Assembly (NCBI RefSeq): GCF_003696265.1
Contig: NZ_RFFH01000011.1
Span: 62,001 to 126,000, forward strand
DNA length: 64,000 nucleotides
Direction: 5' to 3'
DNA from: Nocardia stercoris
Lineage (GTDB): Bacteria; Actinomycetota; Actinomycetes; Mycobacteriales; Mycobacteriaceae
This document shows positions 18,653 to 27,430 of the stretch, one piece after another; the first letter of the stretch is position 1, and every line of letters begins with the position of its first letter. Made by a program: the position numbers and the translations under genes. The notes under the pieces were generated by a model. The model did not search any database. It was not told the DNA's origin and saw only the letters and a list, made by a program, of their open reading frames with translations.

Positions 18653-20296
18653 GTGGACGTCGAAACACTTGTCGCCCGCCTGGCCACCGCACCCGAGGAC
18701 GTGGACCTGGTCGAGCTGCTGGGCCGCGCGCAAGCCGGTAAACGCCTGGCCCAGCTCGCCATGCTGGCGAAAAAGCAATCCGCCGAATACTTCTCGCTGT
18801 TGTCGCGGGTACAGGCCACCGCACCGGCCGCACTGCGCACCCTCCTGCTCGAACCGGGCATCGTCACGGCCGCACGCCGCGACACCGGACCGGTGGCCCT
18901 GACCGCCGCCGTGCTGGGCAGCGTTTCCGCCTCCGTGACGATCCGGCCCGATTCCGGCATGATCCGGCTACCCGGGCTCGGAACGATCAGCCTGCCCGAG
19001 CCTGGAGCCGATCCGGTCGTCTGCGCGGTGCGCGAGCGCGACGGTCGGCCGGAGGTGACCGTCGACGCTGCCGGTGGAACGGTCACGCTGCCTGCCGATC
19101 TCGCGGTCGCCACGGCCGAATGGCTACCGCTGCGGCGGATCACGACCGGGACCGTCGCGCCCGTCACGGTCACCGTCGCCACGGACGGACTGCTCGGCGA
19201 CCTCTATCCGGTCCCCGCCGACTTCCGCGGACCCGACGCCGACGAGTGGACGCGCGCGTTCGAAACCGGCTGGCGGCTCCTGGAATCCGAGCGGCCGGGC
19301 CATGCGGCGGCGATCGCGGCCGGGCTGCGCGCGATCGTGCCCGTACCGCCGCATCCCGACGGCAATGTGGCGAGCTGCACGATCGAGGGCACTTTCGGCG
19401 CGGTGTACCTGTCGTTCCCACCGGACCCGGAAACCTTGGGAGTCACCCTCGTCCACGAGTTCCAGCACGGAAAGCTGTCCGCGGCACTGGATCTGGTCGA
19501 GTTGTACGTCGACGACGGCGCGGCCACCCGCTACGCGCCCTGGCGGCACGACCCGCGTCCGCTGGGCGCGCTTCTGCAGGGGGTGTACGCCCACCTCGGC
19601 GTCGCCCAGTTCTGGGACAGCCACCGCGAGGTCGCGGCCGAGCGCGCGCTGCGCGCGCACGTCGAGTTCAGCCGCTGGCGCGACGCCACCTGGCAGGCCT
19701 GTCACGGCGTCCTCGACGATGCCGCCTTCACCCCCGCAGGGCGAGCGTTCATCACCGCTCTGGCGGCCGAATTGGACGCGCTGAAAGCGCGACCGGTGCC
19801 GGGCGCGGCGTCCGACCTCGCCGACCGTATGGCCGCCGACGCGGTCGTGTCGTGGCGGTTGCGCAACTTCGATCTGGACCCGGCGGCCGCGCTCGGACTG
19901 GTCGACGCCTGGCACGCGTTGCGCCCGCCGAGCCGGACCGCGTTGCGTACCCTGGCCGCGCCGGCGGCGCGACCCCGCGCCGTCAGCGATATCCGCCAGC
20001 GCATGCTGCACCGTCGGCTCGCCGGCACCCTGTCGCCGTCGGCGCACGATGCCGACGCGCTGTGGGGCCTGGGCGACTACGCGCGGGCACGTAAGGTCTA
20101 CTGCGACCGAATCCGTTGCGATGTCGGAGATCTCGATGCCTGGGCCGGTCTGGCGCTGTCGGTGGCGGCGGACGATCCCGCCCGGGGTCCGTTGCGGACC
20201 GCGCCCGAGGTGATCGCCGGAACGTACCGCGAGCTCGCCCGGACCGGCGACCGGCCCGACCCGTTGCGCCTGTCCGGCTGGTTCGCCGCGTGCTGA
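18653..20296 (+). CDS. HExxH-type peptide-modifying protein
   Basis: 547 residues. The signature is LVHEFQHGKL with H268, E269 and H272, followed by a helix containing DLVELY, as in the family first noted as HExxH putative peptide-modification proteins, since described as alpha-ketoglutarate-dependent peptide beta-hydroxylases. Proteins of this type occur next to or fused with FxsB maturases. A plausible substrate residue is H41 of precursor A, but that is a guess. The GTG start is two bases after the maturase stop, and the 3' end overlaps the MFS gene by seven bases: one translationally coupled operon. Confidence 0.85.
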   Translation: MDVETLVARLATAPEDVDLVELLGRAQAGKRLAQLAMLAKKQSAEYFSLLSRVQATAPAALRTLLLEPGIVTAARRDTGPVALTAAVLGSVSASVTIRPDSGMIRLPGLGTISLPEPGADPVVCAVRERDGRPEVTVDAAGGTVTLPADLAVATAEWLPLRRITTGTVAPVTVTVATDGLLGDLYPVPADFRGPDADEWTRAFETGWRLLESERPGHAAAIAAGLRAIVPVPPHPDGNVASCTIEGTFGAVYLSFPPDPETLGVTLVHEFQHGKLSAALDLVELYVDDGAATRYAPWRHDPRPLGALLQGVYAHLGVAQFWDSHREVAAERALRAHVEFSRWRDATWQACHGVLDDAAFTPAGRAFITALAAELDALKARPVPGAASDLADRMAADAVVSWRLRNFDLDPAAALGLVDAWHALRPPSRTALRTLAAPAARPRAVSDIRQRMLHRRLAGTLSPSAHDADALWGLGDYARARKVYCDRIRCDVGDLDAWAGLALSVAADDPARGPLRTAPEVIAGTYRELARTGDRPDPLRLSGWFAAC

Positions 20297-21519
20297 GCTC
20301 GCTGGTCCCGAAGGCATTGCGGATCACCGATCTCCGGCGATTCCTCGGCGGCCAGCTGACCTCACTGCTCGGTGACGCGATGGTGTCGGTCGCGATGGTC
20401 TTCGCGATCCTGGATCTGACCGGGTCCCCCACCGCGCTGGGCGTGGTGGCCGCCGCCCGCACGCTCGCCGTGCTGACCACCATGCTCGCGGGTGGCGTTG
20501 TCGCGGACCGATTCTCGCGTCGACGGGTGATGCTGATCAGCGATGTGGCGCGTGGCGGGGTGCAGGCCGCGGTGGCCGTGCTGCTGCTGACCGGGCACGC
20601 GCACGTGTGGGAACTCGCCGTGCTGCAAGCGGGCTACGGCTGCGCGACCGCGATGTTCGTCCCGGCGGTCACCGGGCTGCTCCCCGAGATCGCCGGAGAG
20701 CACCTGCAACAGGCGAACGCGCTGCGCGGCCAAGCCGATTCGATCGCGTTTCTGATCGGCCCGGCCCTGGCCGGAGTGCTGGTCACCGTCGCGAGCCCGG
20801 GCTGGGTGTTCACGGTCGACGCCTTGTCGTTCGCGGTCAGCGTCGCCCAGCTGTCGCGACTGCGCCCCATCGCGCCGGCGCCGCCACGGACAGCGTCGGT
20901 GCTGCGCGACTTCGGCGAAGGCTGGACCGAGTTCCGCTCCCGCCCTTGGCTGCTCACCTATGTGGGCACCGCCGCGCTGAACAACATGTTGTTCCCGGTG
21001 TTCATGATCCTGGGCCCAGTGGTACTGGGCCGGGGCCGGTACGGGCCGCTCGTCTGGTCGGTGCTGCTGGTGGCCGGCGGGGTGGGCGCGCTGCTGGGTG
21101 GGTCGCTGGCCGCGCGGATCTCCCCACAGTATCCGGCACGCATGGCGTCCGCGCTGATGGTGCTGTTCCCACTGCCGCTGCTCGGACTCGCCGCACACCT
21201 GCCCGTGCCGGCCCTGATCGTGGTGACGGTGGTCGCCGACGCCGCGATCACCGTGTCCAACATCCTGTGGATCACCCTGCAACAGCGTCACATCGACGCC
21301 GCGGTCCTGTCCCGGACCAATTCGTTCCTCGAATTCGGCTGCTTGGCGGCGCGGCCGATCGGCCAGTCCGCCACCGGTCCGATCGCCGCCGCCGCCGGCG
21401 TCGGTCCCACCCTGTGGGTGGCCGGAGTCGTCCAATGCGGGGTCGCGGCAGTGGCTCTGGCCTTGCCGACCACCCGTGATCTGCCGGCCGAGCCCCGCGA
21501 TCGGGTCGACGCCACCTGA
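20290..21519 (+). CDS. MFS transporter of the RiPP cluster
   Basis: 409-residue major facilitator with about twelve helices. The conserved loop between helices 2 and 3 reads GGVVADRFSRRRVML, typical of actinobacterial drug/macrolide exporters. GTG 20290 overlaps the HExxH gene by seven bases, so it belongs to that operon and probably exports the finished peptide or provides immunity. No dedicated leader peptidase gene was found nearby, so leader removal must rely on a protease elsewhere. Confidence 0.88.
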   Translation: MLSSLVPKALRITDLRRFLGGQLTSLLGDAMVSVAMVFAILDLTGSPTALGVVAAARTLAVLTTMLAGGVVADRFSRRRVMLISDVARGGVQAAVAVLLLTGHAHVWELAVLQAGYGCATAMFVPAVTGLLPEIAGEHLQQANALRGQADSIAFLIGPALAGVLVTVASPGWVFTVDALSFAVSVAQLSRLRPIAPAPPRTASVLRDFGEGWTEFRSRPWLLTYVGTAALNNMLFPVFMILGPVVLGRGRYGPLVWSVLLVAGGVGALLGGSLAARISPQYPARMASALMVLFPLPLLGLAAHLPVPALIVVTVVADAAITVSNILWITLQQRHIDAAVLSRTNSFLEFGCLAARPIGQSATGPIAAAAGVGPTLWVAGVVQCGVAAVALALPTTRDLPAEPRDRVDAT

Positions 21520-21703
21520 CCGAATGTCTGTACCGGACAGTGCCTCCTGGACCCGGCGCCGAACACGAAGTCCCGTCCACCGCTCGGGCGGATGGTTGCC
21601 GATGCGGGACGAATTCTCAACCGGGAGAAGAACAGAGAATGTCCGGTAGCCGTCGCCGGTGGCACGCCGACCGTTCGGCCAGCGGCGAGGAGGAACACGC
21701 GGC

Positions 21704-22507
21704 ATGCCCGAGGGATCACTCAGTGCGGCGTTCGCCAGGCTGGCCGGGCGCCTACAGGAGCGATTCGCCGGCGTGTCCGAATGGCTGGCCCGTGACCACT
21801 ACACACCGGCTGCGGAGGTGCTCGAACGCGAGGTCGTGGGTGGGGGACAGGACGCGGAGGCGGGCGGCGCCGCCTCCCTGGCCCGCAAGACGGACACCGT
21901 CGCCGGGCAGGACTCGGTGGCCGCCGCGCCCGAACCGACCTCCGAACCACGGCTCTCGACGGCGTATTTCGACGACCTCGGACCCGCGCACCCGGTCACC
22001 GCGATCGGCCGTGCCTCGGCCTCCGACGGCCCCGGCATCACCCGGTCCCACGTCTTGGGCTCGCGAGACGCGTTGCGCAACAGCGGAACTCCCGAGCAGG
22101 TGCGCAATTTCCTCGGCGCCCGCTACCCGGACTGGACCCGCGCCTGGGCCGAGCGCGCCCGAACCGAACCGGGACTGTTCACGGCCCGCACCGCCGACGG
22201 CGAGGTCGCCGGATTCGTTTGGGCCACAGTCGAGTCCGAAGGCGTCGGCAAGATCCAAGGCCTCTATGTGCGGCCCCGCTGGCACGGACACGGCACCGGC
22301 GTCGACCTGCTGAACCACGCGAAAGCCCATCTGGCACAACAGGGGGTGACCCGCATCGAGCTGGAGACCACGGCGAGCAGCGACGCGCTCGGCTGGTACC
22401 GCCGGCGCGGATTCCGCCTCGACGGCCCGCTCACCGACACCCCGCCTCCGATGCGTGCGCACGGCCTCGTCGCCCCGCAGCAGCCGCTGGTGTGGACGAG
22501 CGAGTGA
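21704..22507 (+). CDS. GNAT-family N-acetyltransferase
   Basis: 267 residues. The C-terminal half is a GNAT domain with the acetyl-CoA loop VRPRWHGHGTG and the motif B helix ALGWYRRRGF. The N-terminal 110 residues are Ala/Glu-rich and unassigned. ATG 21704 has GAGGAGG ten bases upstream. It is 184 bases after the MFS gene; membership of the RiPP cluster is possible, for example as a peptide acetyltransferase, but unsupported. It converges with the DUF2786 gene. Confidence 0.82.
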   Translation: MPEGSLSAAFARLAGRLQERFAGVSEWLARDHYTPAAEVLEREVVGGGQDAEAGGAASLARKTDTVAGQDSVAAAPEPTSEPRLSTAYFDDLGPAHPVTAIGRASASDGPGITRSHVLGSRDALRNSGTPEQVRNFLGARYPDWTRAWAERARTEPGLFTARTADGEVAGFVWATVESEGVGKIQGLYVRPRWHGHGTGVDLLNHAKAHLAQQGVTRIELETTASSDALGWYRRRGFRLDGPLTDTPPPMRAHGLVAPQQPLVWTSE

Positions 22508-22516
22508 GCGCGTCGG

Positions 22517-23827
22517 TCAGTTCTCCGGCCCGTGCAAATGCGCGCGGTCGGCGGCGCTACGGCCGGCATCCCAGCCGTCGGCGCTGCGAATCGTGATGCC
22601 GCGGTTGCGGGACCGCGGGAACAGGTTCTCGAAGGCGGCGTCCACCGCGAGCTGCCGGGAGGCCAGCACCGGCAGCAGCCGTTCCCGGTCCACAGTGTCC
22701 GCTACCGTGGCGGCGGCCGTCTCGAGCCGCTCACCGATGCGGGTGGCGTAGGCGACCAGGAACGCCTTGCGGTAGTCGCGGGTCCGGGCGTCCTCGCTGC
22801 GCAGCTCCGCGTTGCCGCTCGCGATCATCGCCCGGGTGGCCTGCACGAGCAGTGAGGTGGACAGCAGTTCGACCGCGTCCAGGTCCGCCGGTTCGCCGAC
22901 GACGGTCACGAAACCCCACTGCGCCGCGAAGATCGCCCGGCACCGGTTGGCGGCGGCGACCACGTCGATCAGCAGCGCCTTGGCATCCAGGTACGGGGTG
23001 TCGAGCCAGAGACGCTGCGCCCCGGGCAGATCCGGCTCCCGAGCGGCGGCGCCGAGCAGGGCGCGGTCCAGCGCGTACTTGGTCATCAGCTCCTGCGCCT
23101 TGGCGGACAGGGTTTCCGCTTCCTCCGGGTAGGAGGTCGATTCGGCCTTGGCGAGCAGCCCGCGCACCCGGCCCAACACCTTGGCGTCGAGGTGCCGGTG
23201 CGCGGCGGCCGGGAGTGCGGCACCGGGCAGCGGGCGGATCAGCTCCAGCTTCGGGAGCAGGAGCAACAGGGCGAGGGCTGCCACCACTGCCGTGATCGCC
23301 TCCACCGGGGTCAGCAGGTGCCGGGCCGCCCACTGGGCCAGGTGCGGGGACTGCTCGTTCCACCAGACGTGGGCGCCGAGCGCGGCGAGTTGCTCGCGCC
23401 AGGTCTCGTCGACGGCGTCCGCCGGGTACGGCTGCGCGTAGGCGGCGATCACATCGATCAGGAAAGCGGTCGCGAACTCGTCGGTGCGGCGGTCAGCGAC
23501 CCGCTGGAGGTCCGCGGGCAGCCAGCCGTCGGTGAACGCCCGGGTCACGACCCGCTGACCGGCCTGCCGCACACCGGACTCGATCTCCGGTGTGAGCGAA
23601 CCGTTTTGGGCCAAATCGGTGGCGAACCGCCGCGCCACGGCCACGTCACCGCGCGGCGTCTTGGCCCGCGCGCCGCGCTGGGCGGCTTCGGTCGCGGCCG
23701 CCACGATCGCGTCGGCGATCTCGGCGGCCGTGGGCTGTTCCCCAGCGGCCCGCCGCGCTACCAGCGCCGCGCCCGGCCCGGGCCCGGTCTGCTGTGCCGC
23801 CCGGCGCCGGCGACTCGACTTACCCAC
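22517..23827 (-). CDS. DUF2786 domain-containing protein
   Basis: 436 residues. The DUF2786 signature is LLAKAESTSYPEEAETLSAKAQELMTKYAL split by a few variable positions at about residues 222-250, followed by the usual C-terminal partner domain. The N-terminal 200 residues are Ala-rich helical sequence with one hydrophobic stretch (VVAALALLLLLP). Function unknown; relatives occur in actinobacteria and some phages. GTG 23827 is the first start; no strong ribosome site is seen. Confidence 0.8.
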   Translation of the reverse strand: MGKSSRRRRAAQQTGPGPGAALVARRAAGEQPTAAEIADAIVAAATEAAQRGARAKTPRGDVAVARRFATDLAQNGSLTPEIESGVRQAGQRVVTRAFTDGWLPADLQRVADRRTDEFATAFLIDVIAAYAQPYPADAVDETWREQLAALGAHVWWNEQSPHLAQWAARHLLTPVEAITAVVAALALLLLLPKLELIRPLPGAALPAAAHRHLDAKVLGRVRGLLAKAESTSYPEEAETLSAKAQELMTKYALDRALLGAAAREPDLPGAQRLWLDTPYLDAKALLIDVVAAANRCRAIFAAQWGFVTVVGEPADLDAVELLSTSLLVQATRAMIASGNAELRSEDARTRDYRKAFLVAYATRIGERLETAAATVADTVDRERLLPVLASRQLAVDAAFENLFPRSRNRGITIRSADGWDAGRSAADRAHLHGPEN

Positions 23828-24088
23828 GTTCGACGCCTCCCACGGTCGTCGACCCTATGCCACGCCGCACGACCGGGCCGGGCCCGGCCGCCCGAACGGC
23901 GGATGCGCCAGAGTGCACACGATCGCGGCGGCGAGCGCCGCACGAGCGATGAGCGCTTGCGGAGCGTCAAGATCAATGTGGGCAATAATCTCGAGGGCAG
24001 CATTCAGCTCCGGTGTGCGCGGGCCGCAGTCGCCCGTTCCCGTACGACGTCTTTCCTCGGAAGTGGCACTTCATGAAGGGATTCGCCG

Positions 24089-24709
24089 ATGAACAGCACA
24101 GGTATCACCCGATCGGATCCGCGCGCCGATCCGGAGCATACCGCCGCCCTCCTCGGGGTCGAGGTCGTGACCGGCGACCGGATCTCTCCCGATCTCCTCG
24201 ACGCGATGTTCCGATTACGCAACGAGGTGTTCCACCGGCGCCTGAACTGGAAAGTGCAGTCCCGGAACGGCCGCGAATTCGACGAATTCGACCGCCTCGC
24301 ACCGCATTACGTTCTCGTCGTGGACAACTGCACCGCGGAATTGCTCGGCTCGTGTCGATTGCTGCCGACCACCGGTCCGTACATGATCCGCGATGTCTTC
24401 CCGCAGTCGCTCGGCGATCTGCGGTCACCGGCCCACCCGCAGATCTGGGAGTTGTCCCGGCTGGTCGTGTCCCCCGGTCAGCCGTTCGCCGGCCCGCGGT
24501 TCGGTCCGGTCGCCACCCTCGTGGTCGACGCCGCGGTGCGCTGCCTGGCCGGGCTCGGCGCCCGCGAGCTCGTCGTGTTCTCCCACCTCGACGTCGAACG
24601 CAAGTTCCGCAACACCGGCTATCCGGTCACCCGGCTGGCCGACCCGATCACCATCGAGGCCAAGCTGTGCACCGCGTACTCCATGCCCGTCCCGGCTGCC
24701 GCACCCTGA
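24089..24709 (+). CDS. LuxI-family acyl-homoserine-lactone synthase
   Basis: 206-residue autoinducer synthase homologue, joining SAM and an acyl-ACP or acyl-CoA to make an acyl-homoserine lactone. All nine invariant LuxI positions are present in order: R44, F48, W54, D65, D68, R90, F104, E121 and R124, in FRLRNEVF, LNW, REFDEFD, GSCRLLPTTGPYM and IWELSRLVV. The ATG at 24089 follows GAAGGG by eight bases. It is divergent from the DUF2786 gene and converges with a mycolyltransferase-like gene. No LuxR-type AHL receptor or acyl-CoA ligase lies beside it. AHL production is rarely reported in actinobacteria, so the product needs chemical proof. Confidence 0.88.
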   Translation: MNSTGITRSDPRADPEHTAALLGVEVVTGDRISPDLLDAMFRLRNEVFHRRLNWKVQSRNGREFDEFDRLAPHYVLVVDNCTAELLGSCRLLPTTGPYMIRDVFPQSLGDLRSPAHPQIWELSRLVVSPGQPFAGPRFGPVATLVVDAAVRCLAGLGARELVVFSHLDVERKFRNTGYPVTRLADPITIEAKLCTAYSMPVPAAAP

Positions 24710-24713
24710 CTCG

Positions 24714-25778
24714 CTACTCGCCCAGCGCGGCCCGGAACAGCGGCCAGGAGTTGTGCAGCTCCTGCTGCCAGTAGCCCCACGAGTGGGTGCCGTCGGGGTG
24801 CAGGTCGAAGGTAGCGGGGATGCCGAGGTCGGCGAAGCGTTGTTGCAGCCGGCGGGCGCAGGTGCCGGCGATCGCTTCGATGAAACCGCCGCTGACGTCC
24901 TGGTCGACGAGTTTGATCGGGTCGCCGTCGATTCCGGGCCCGGCGAGGGTGTCCAGCGGACCGGGCACACCGGTGCCCGCGGATACGTACAGCGCCAGTC
25001 CGCGTAGGTCTTCGGCGTGCACATAGGGGTCCACGGCGGCCCACTGCGGGTCCCCCGGCGGGCCCCACATATTGGCCGCGTTGCCGGCCCACCGGGCGAC
25101 GACCGCGTCGACGAACAACTGTCCGGTGAGGTCACTGGTCGGCGCGCAGCCACTGTAGGAGCCCACACCCCGGTACCGTCCGGGTGCGGCGAGCGCGAGC
25201 TGGAACACCGAGGTCCCGGCCATCGAGATGCCCGCCACCGCCGCGGCGCCCGACCCGTGGAACGCCGCGTCGATCAGCGGCGGGAGTTCGCGGGTCAGGA
25301 AGGTGGTCCAGCGCTGGTGCCCGAGCACCGGGTCGTCGGCCCGCCAGTCGGCGAAGTAGCTGCCGCGGCCACCCATGGGAACCACGACGTTCACCTGCTG
25401 ATCCGCGAAATAGGTTGCGATATCGGTCTTCTCGGTCCAGCTACTGTCGCCGAGACCGCCGTTCGCCCCGTTGAGCAGGTACAGCGCGGGTGCCGCGGTC
25501 GCGCCGTCCGCGGCCGGCAGCACCTTCACCACCTCGACGGCGGCCATGGCGGTGGAGTACACCGACACGTCGACCTCGCGTCCCGGCCCGCTCGCCACGG
25601 CGGCGATCCGCGAGCCGTCCGGTGCCGGGGTAACGACCGCCGGATCGGGTAGCGCCGCACCGGGATCGGACGACGCGACCGTCGCGACCGCCGGCACGAG
25701 GGCCGCCAGTGCCACCGCGGGCAGGACCGATGCCAGCAACCGGTATACCCGGCCCCGGCGCACGACTTCGGCGGCCAT
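24714..25778 (-). CDS. Secreted esterase, antigen-85/mycolyltransferase family
   Basis: 354 residues with an N-terminal signal peptide (RRGRVYRLLASVLPAVALAA, cleavage expected near residue 35). The alpha/beta-hydrolase domain has GISMAGTS as nucleophile elbow, a late Asp, and HSWGYWQ with the catalytic His, as in antigen-85-type mycolyltransferases. These transfer mycolic acids to trehalose or arabinogalactan outside the membrane. ATG 25778 has GGGAG eight bases upstream. It converges with the luxI homologue (four-base gap). It could instead be a related esterase without mycolyl activity. Confidence 0.85.
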   Translation of the reverse strand: MAAEVVRRGRVYRLLASVLPAVALAALVPAVATVASSDPGAALPDPAVVTPAPDGSRIAAVASGPGREVDVSVYSTAMAAVEVVKVLPAADGATAAPALYLLNGANGGLGDSSWTEKTDIATYFADQQVNVVVPMGGRGSYFADWRADDPVLGHQRWTTFLTRELPPLIDAAFHGSGAAAVAGISMAGTSVFQLALAAPGRYRGVGSYSGCAPTSDLTGQLFVDAVVARWAGNAANMWGPPGDPQWAAVDPYVHAEDLRGLALYVSAGTGVPGPLDTLAGPGIDGDPIKLVDQDVSGGFIEAIAGTCARRLQQRFADLGIPATFDLHPDGTHSWGYWQQELHNSWPLFRAALGE

Positions 25779-26008
25779 ACCGCATCTCCCTACTCTCGGC
25801 GGTCGTACCGGAAACCAAAGTAGGCAGCGTGTTACGGCCGAATCAGGTAATAGTGCTGTTTCTGGACATCCACCAGTGCGGCTCCGGGCGGATTGGGCAC
25901 TTTCACAAACTTCACCGAGAACGGTGGCCGGTAGTCGATCGGCGGCGTTGACTCGCTGGAGGCGGCCGATGACCGTCCGCCGTTCTACTTCGACGAATCG
26001 AGGGTGTC

Positions 26009-27430
26009 GTGGTCAATTTCGGATTTTTCGAAGACTGGCATCCGGCGCCCGGATTGCTCACCAGCTGGTCGGCGTCCCCGAATGCCCGGGTCGCCGCGTA
26101 TTCGGCTCCGGCCCATCCGATTCCACCGGCGCTCCAGCAGCGCGCCTACCTGCGGGCGGCCTGGCAGAATGCCACCGAGGCGGACCGCACGGCGCGACTG
26201 TGCATGATTTCCTTCGATATTCCCGGAGTTCCGGATTACGGCGCGATGACCCGCGCGGTGAACGGATTCCTCCGCCGGCACGACACTTTCTCCAGCTGGT
26301 TCACCTTCGAACCCGACGGGCAGGTCGTCCGGCATGTAATGAATTCCGACGCCATTGTGTTCGAGCCGAATCGGCACGGATTCGTCCGCGACAGCGCGAC
26401 CGTCCGCGCGCACGTCCAGGCCGAGACCCCCGGCCCGCTGGAATGGAATTGCTTCACGTTCGGCATCATCGAGCACGACGATTCCTTCACTGTCTACGCG
26501 GCGGTCGACCACCTGCACACCGACGGGCTCGGCCAGGCGCTGACCTGTGTCGATCTGCTGTGGCTGTACGGCACCGAACTATCCGGCAGCACAGTCGAAC
26601 TCGCGCCCACCACCGGCCACCTCGCCTACTGCGAGCGCGAGCACCGGTGCAACGCGGCGCTCGACCGGCAGGCCGCACCGGTACGGGAATGGATTCGGCT
26701 GCTGCGCGACAACGGCGGCGACGTACCGCGTTTCCCGCTGACCCTGGGTCCGGTGCCGACCGGCTACATCCACGGTGCGCAGGTGACGCTGCCGCTGTTC
26801 GACGAGGCCGTGGCGGACCGCTTCGAACAGGTCTGCGCCCGGCACGGCGGCCGCTTCGTGGGCGGGCTGTTCGCGGCGTTCGCCCTCGCCGAAGCCGAAT
26901 TGACCGGGCACGACCGGTATTTCGTCCTGACCCCGGTCAACACCCGCAGCGCCCCGAGCGAGGACGCCTCGGTGGGCTGGTACACGAACCTGGTTCCGGT
27001 GGCACTGCGGACCGGGACCGCGGCCTCCTTCACCGAACTGGTGTCGCAGGCTCAGGAACAGGCCGACTGGGCCAAGACCTTCGGTGACGTCTCGCTGCAC
27101 CGGGTGCTGGAACTGACCGGCCCGGCCGACGGCGTGTACGCCCGGCCGGGGTTCGCGGCGACCATGCTGTCCTACGTCGACATCCGCCGCAACGCCGGCG
27201 TCGAACTGTTCGACGCCATGAACGGCGGCCTGTTCGGGAACCGGGCCAGTTCGAGCGAGGTCTACTTCTGGATCAACCGGTTCGCGCACGAGACGACGTT
27301 CAGCGCGCTGTTCCCGGACACCCCCGACGCACACGAATCGGTGGGTCAGTACATCGCCGCCGTCCGCACCGTGTTCGCGGCGGTGGTCACCGAGGGCGAT
27401 TTCGCGATCCGGATCGGCGCGCCCTCGTGA
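26009..27430 (+). CDS. PapA-like acyltransferase (condensation-domain fold)
   Basis: 473-residue stand-alone condensation-type protein. The catalytic H-x-x-x-D-G is HLHTDG with H168 and D172, and the paired RRHDTF motif is at 89-94. Mycobacterial Pap proteins of this fold esterify polyketide or sulfolipid acyl groups onto sugars or diols. GTG 26009 has GAGGG upstream. Its stop overlaps the start of the MFS transporter by four bases (GTGA), indicating coupled translation, and a lipid or glycolipid product exported by that transporter is a reasonable inference. No polyketide synthase is present in this window. Confidence 0.8.
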   Translation: MVNFGFFEDWHPAPGLLTSWSASPNARVAAYSAPAHPIPPALQQRAYLRAAWQNATEADRTARLCMISFDIPGVPDYGAMTRAVNGFLRRHDTFSSWFTFEPDGQVVRHVMNSDAIVFEPNRHGFVRDSATVRAHVQAETPGPLEWNCFTFGIIEHDDSFTVYAAVDHLHTDGLGQALTCVDLLWLYGTELSGSTVELAPTTGHLAYCEREHRCNAALDRQAAPVREWIRLLRDNGGDVPRFPLTLGPVPTGYIHGAQVTLPLFDEAVADRFEQVCARHGGRFVGGLFAAFALAEAELTGHDRYFVLTPVNTRSAPSEDASVGWYTNLVPVALRTGTAASFTELVSQAQEQADWAKTFGDVSLHRVLELTGPADGVYARPGFAATMLSYVDIRRNAGVELFDAMNGGLFGNRASSSEVYFWINRFAHETTFSALFPDTPDAHESVGQYIAAVRTVFAAVVTEGDFAIRIGAPS

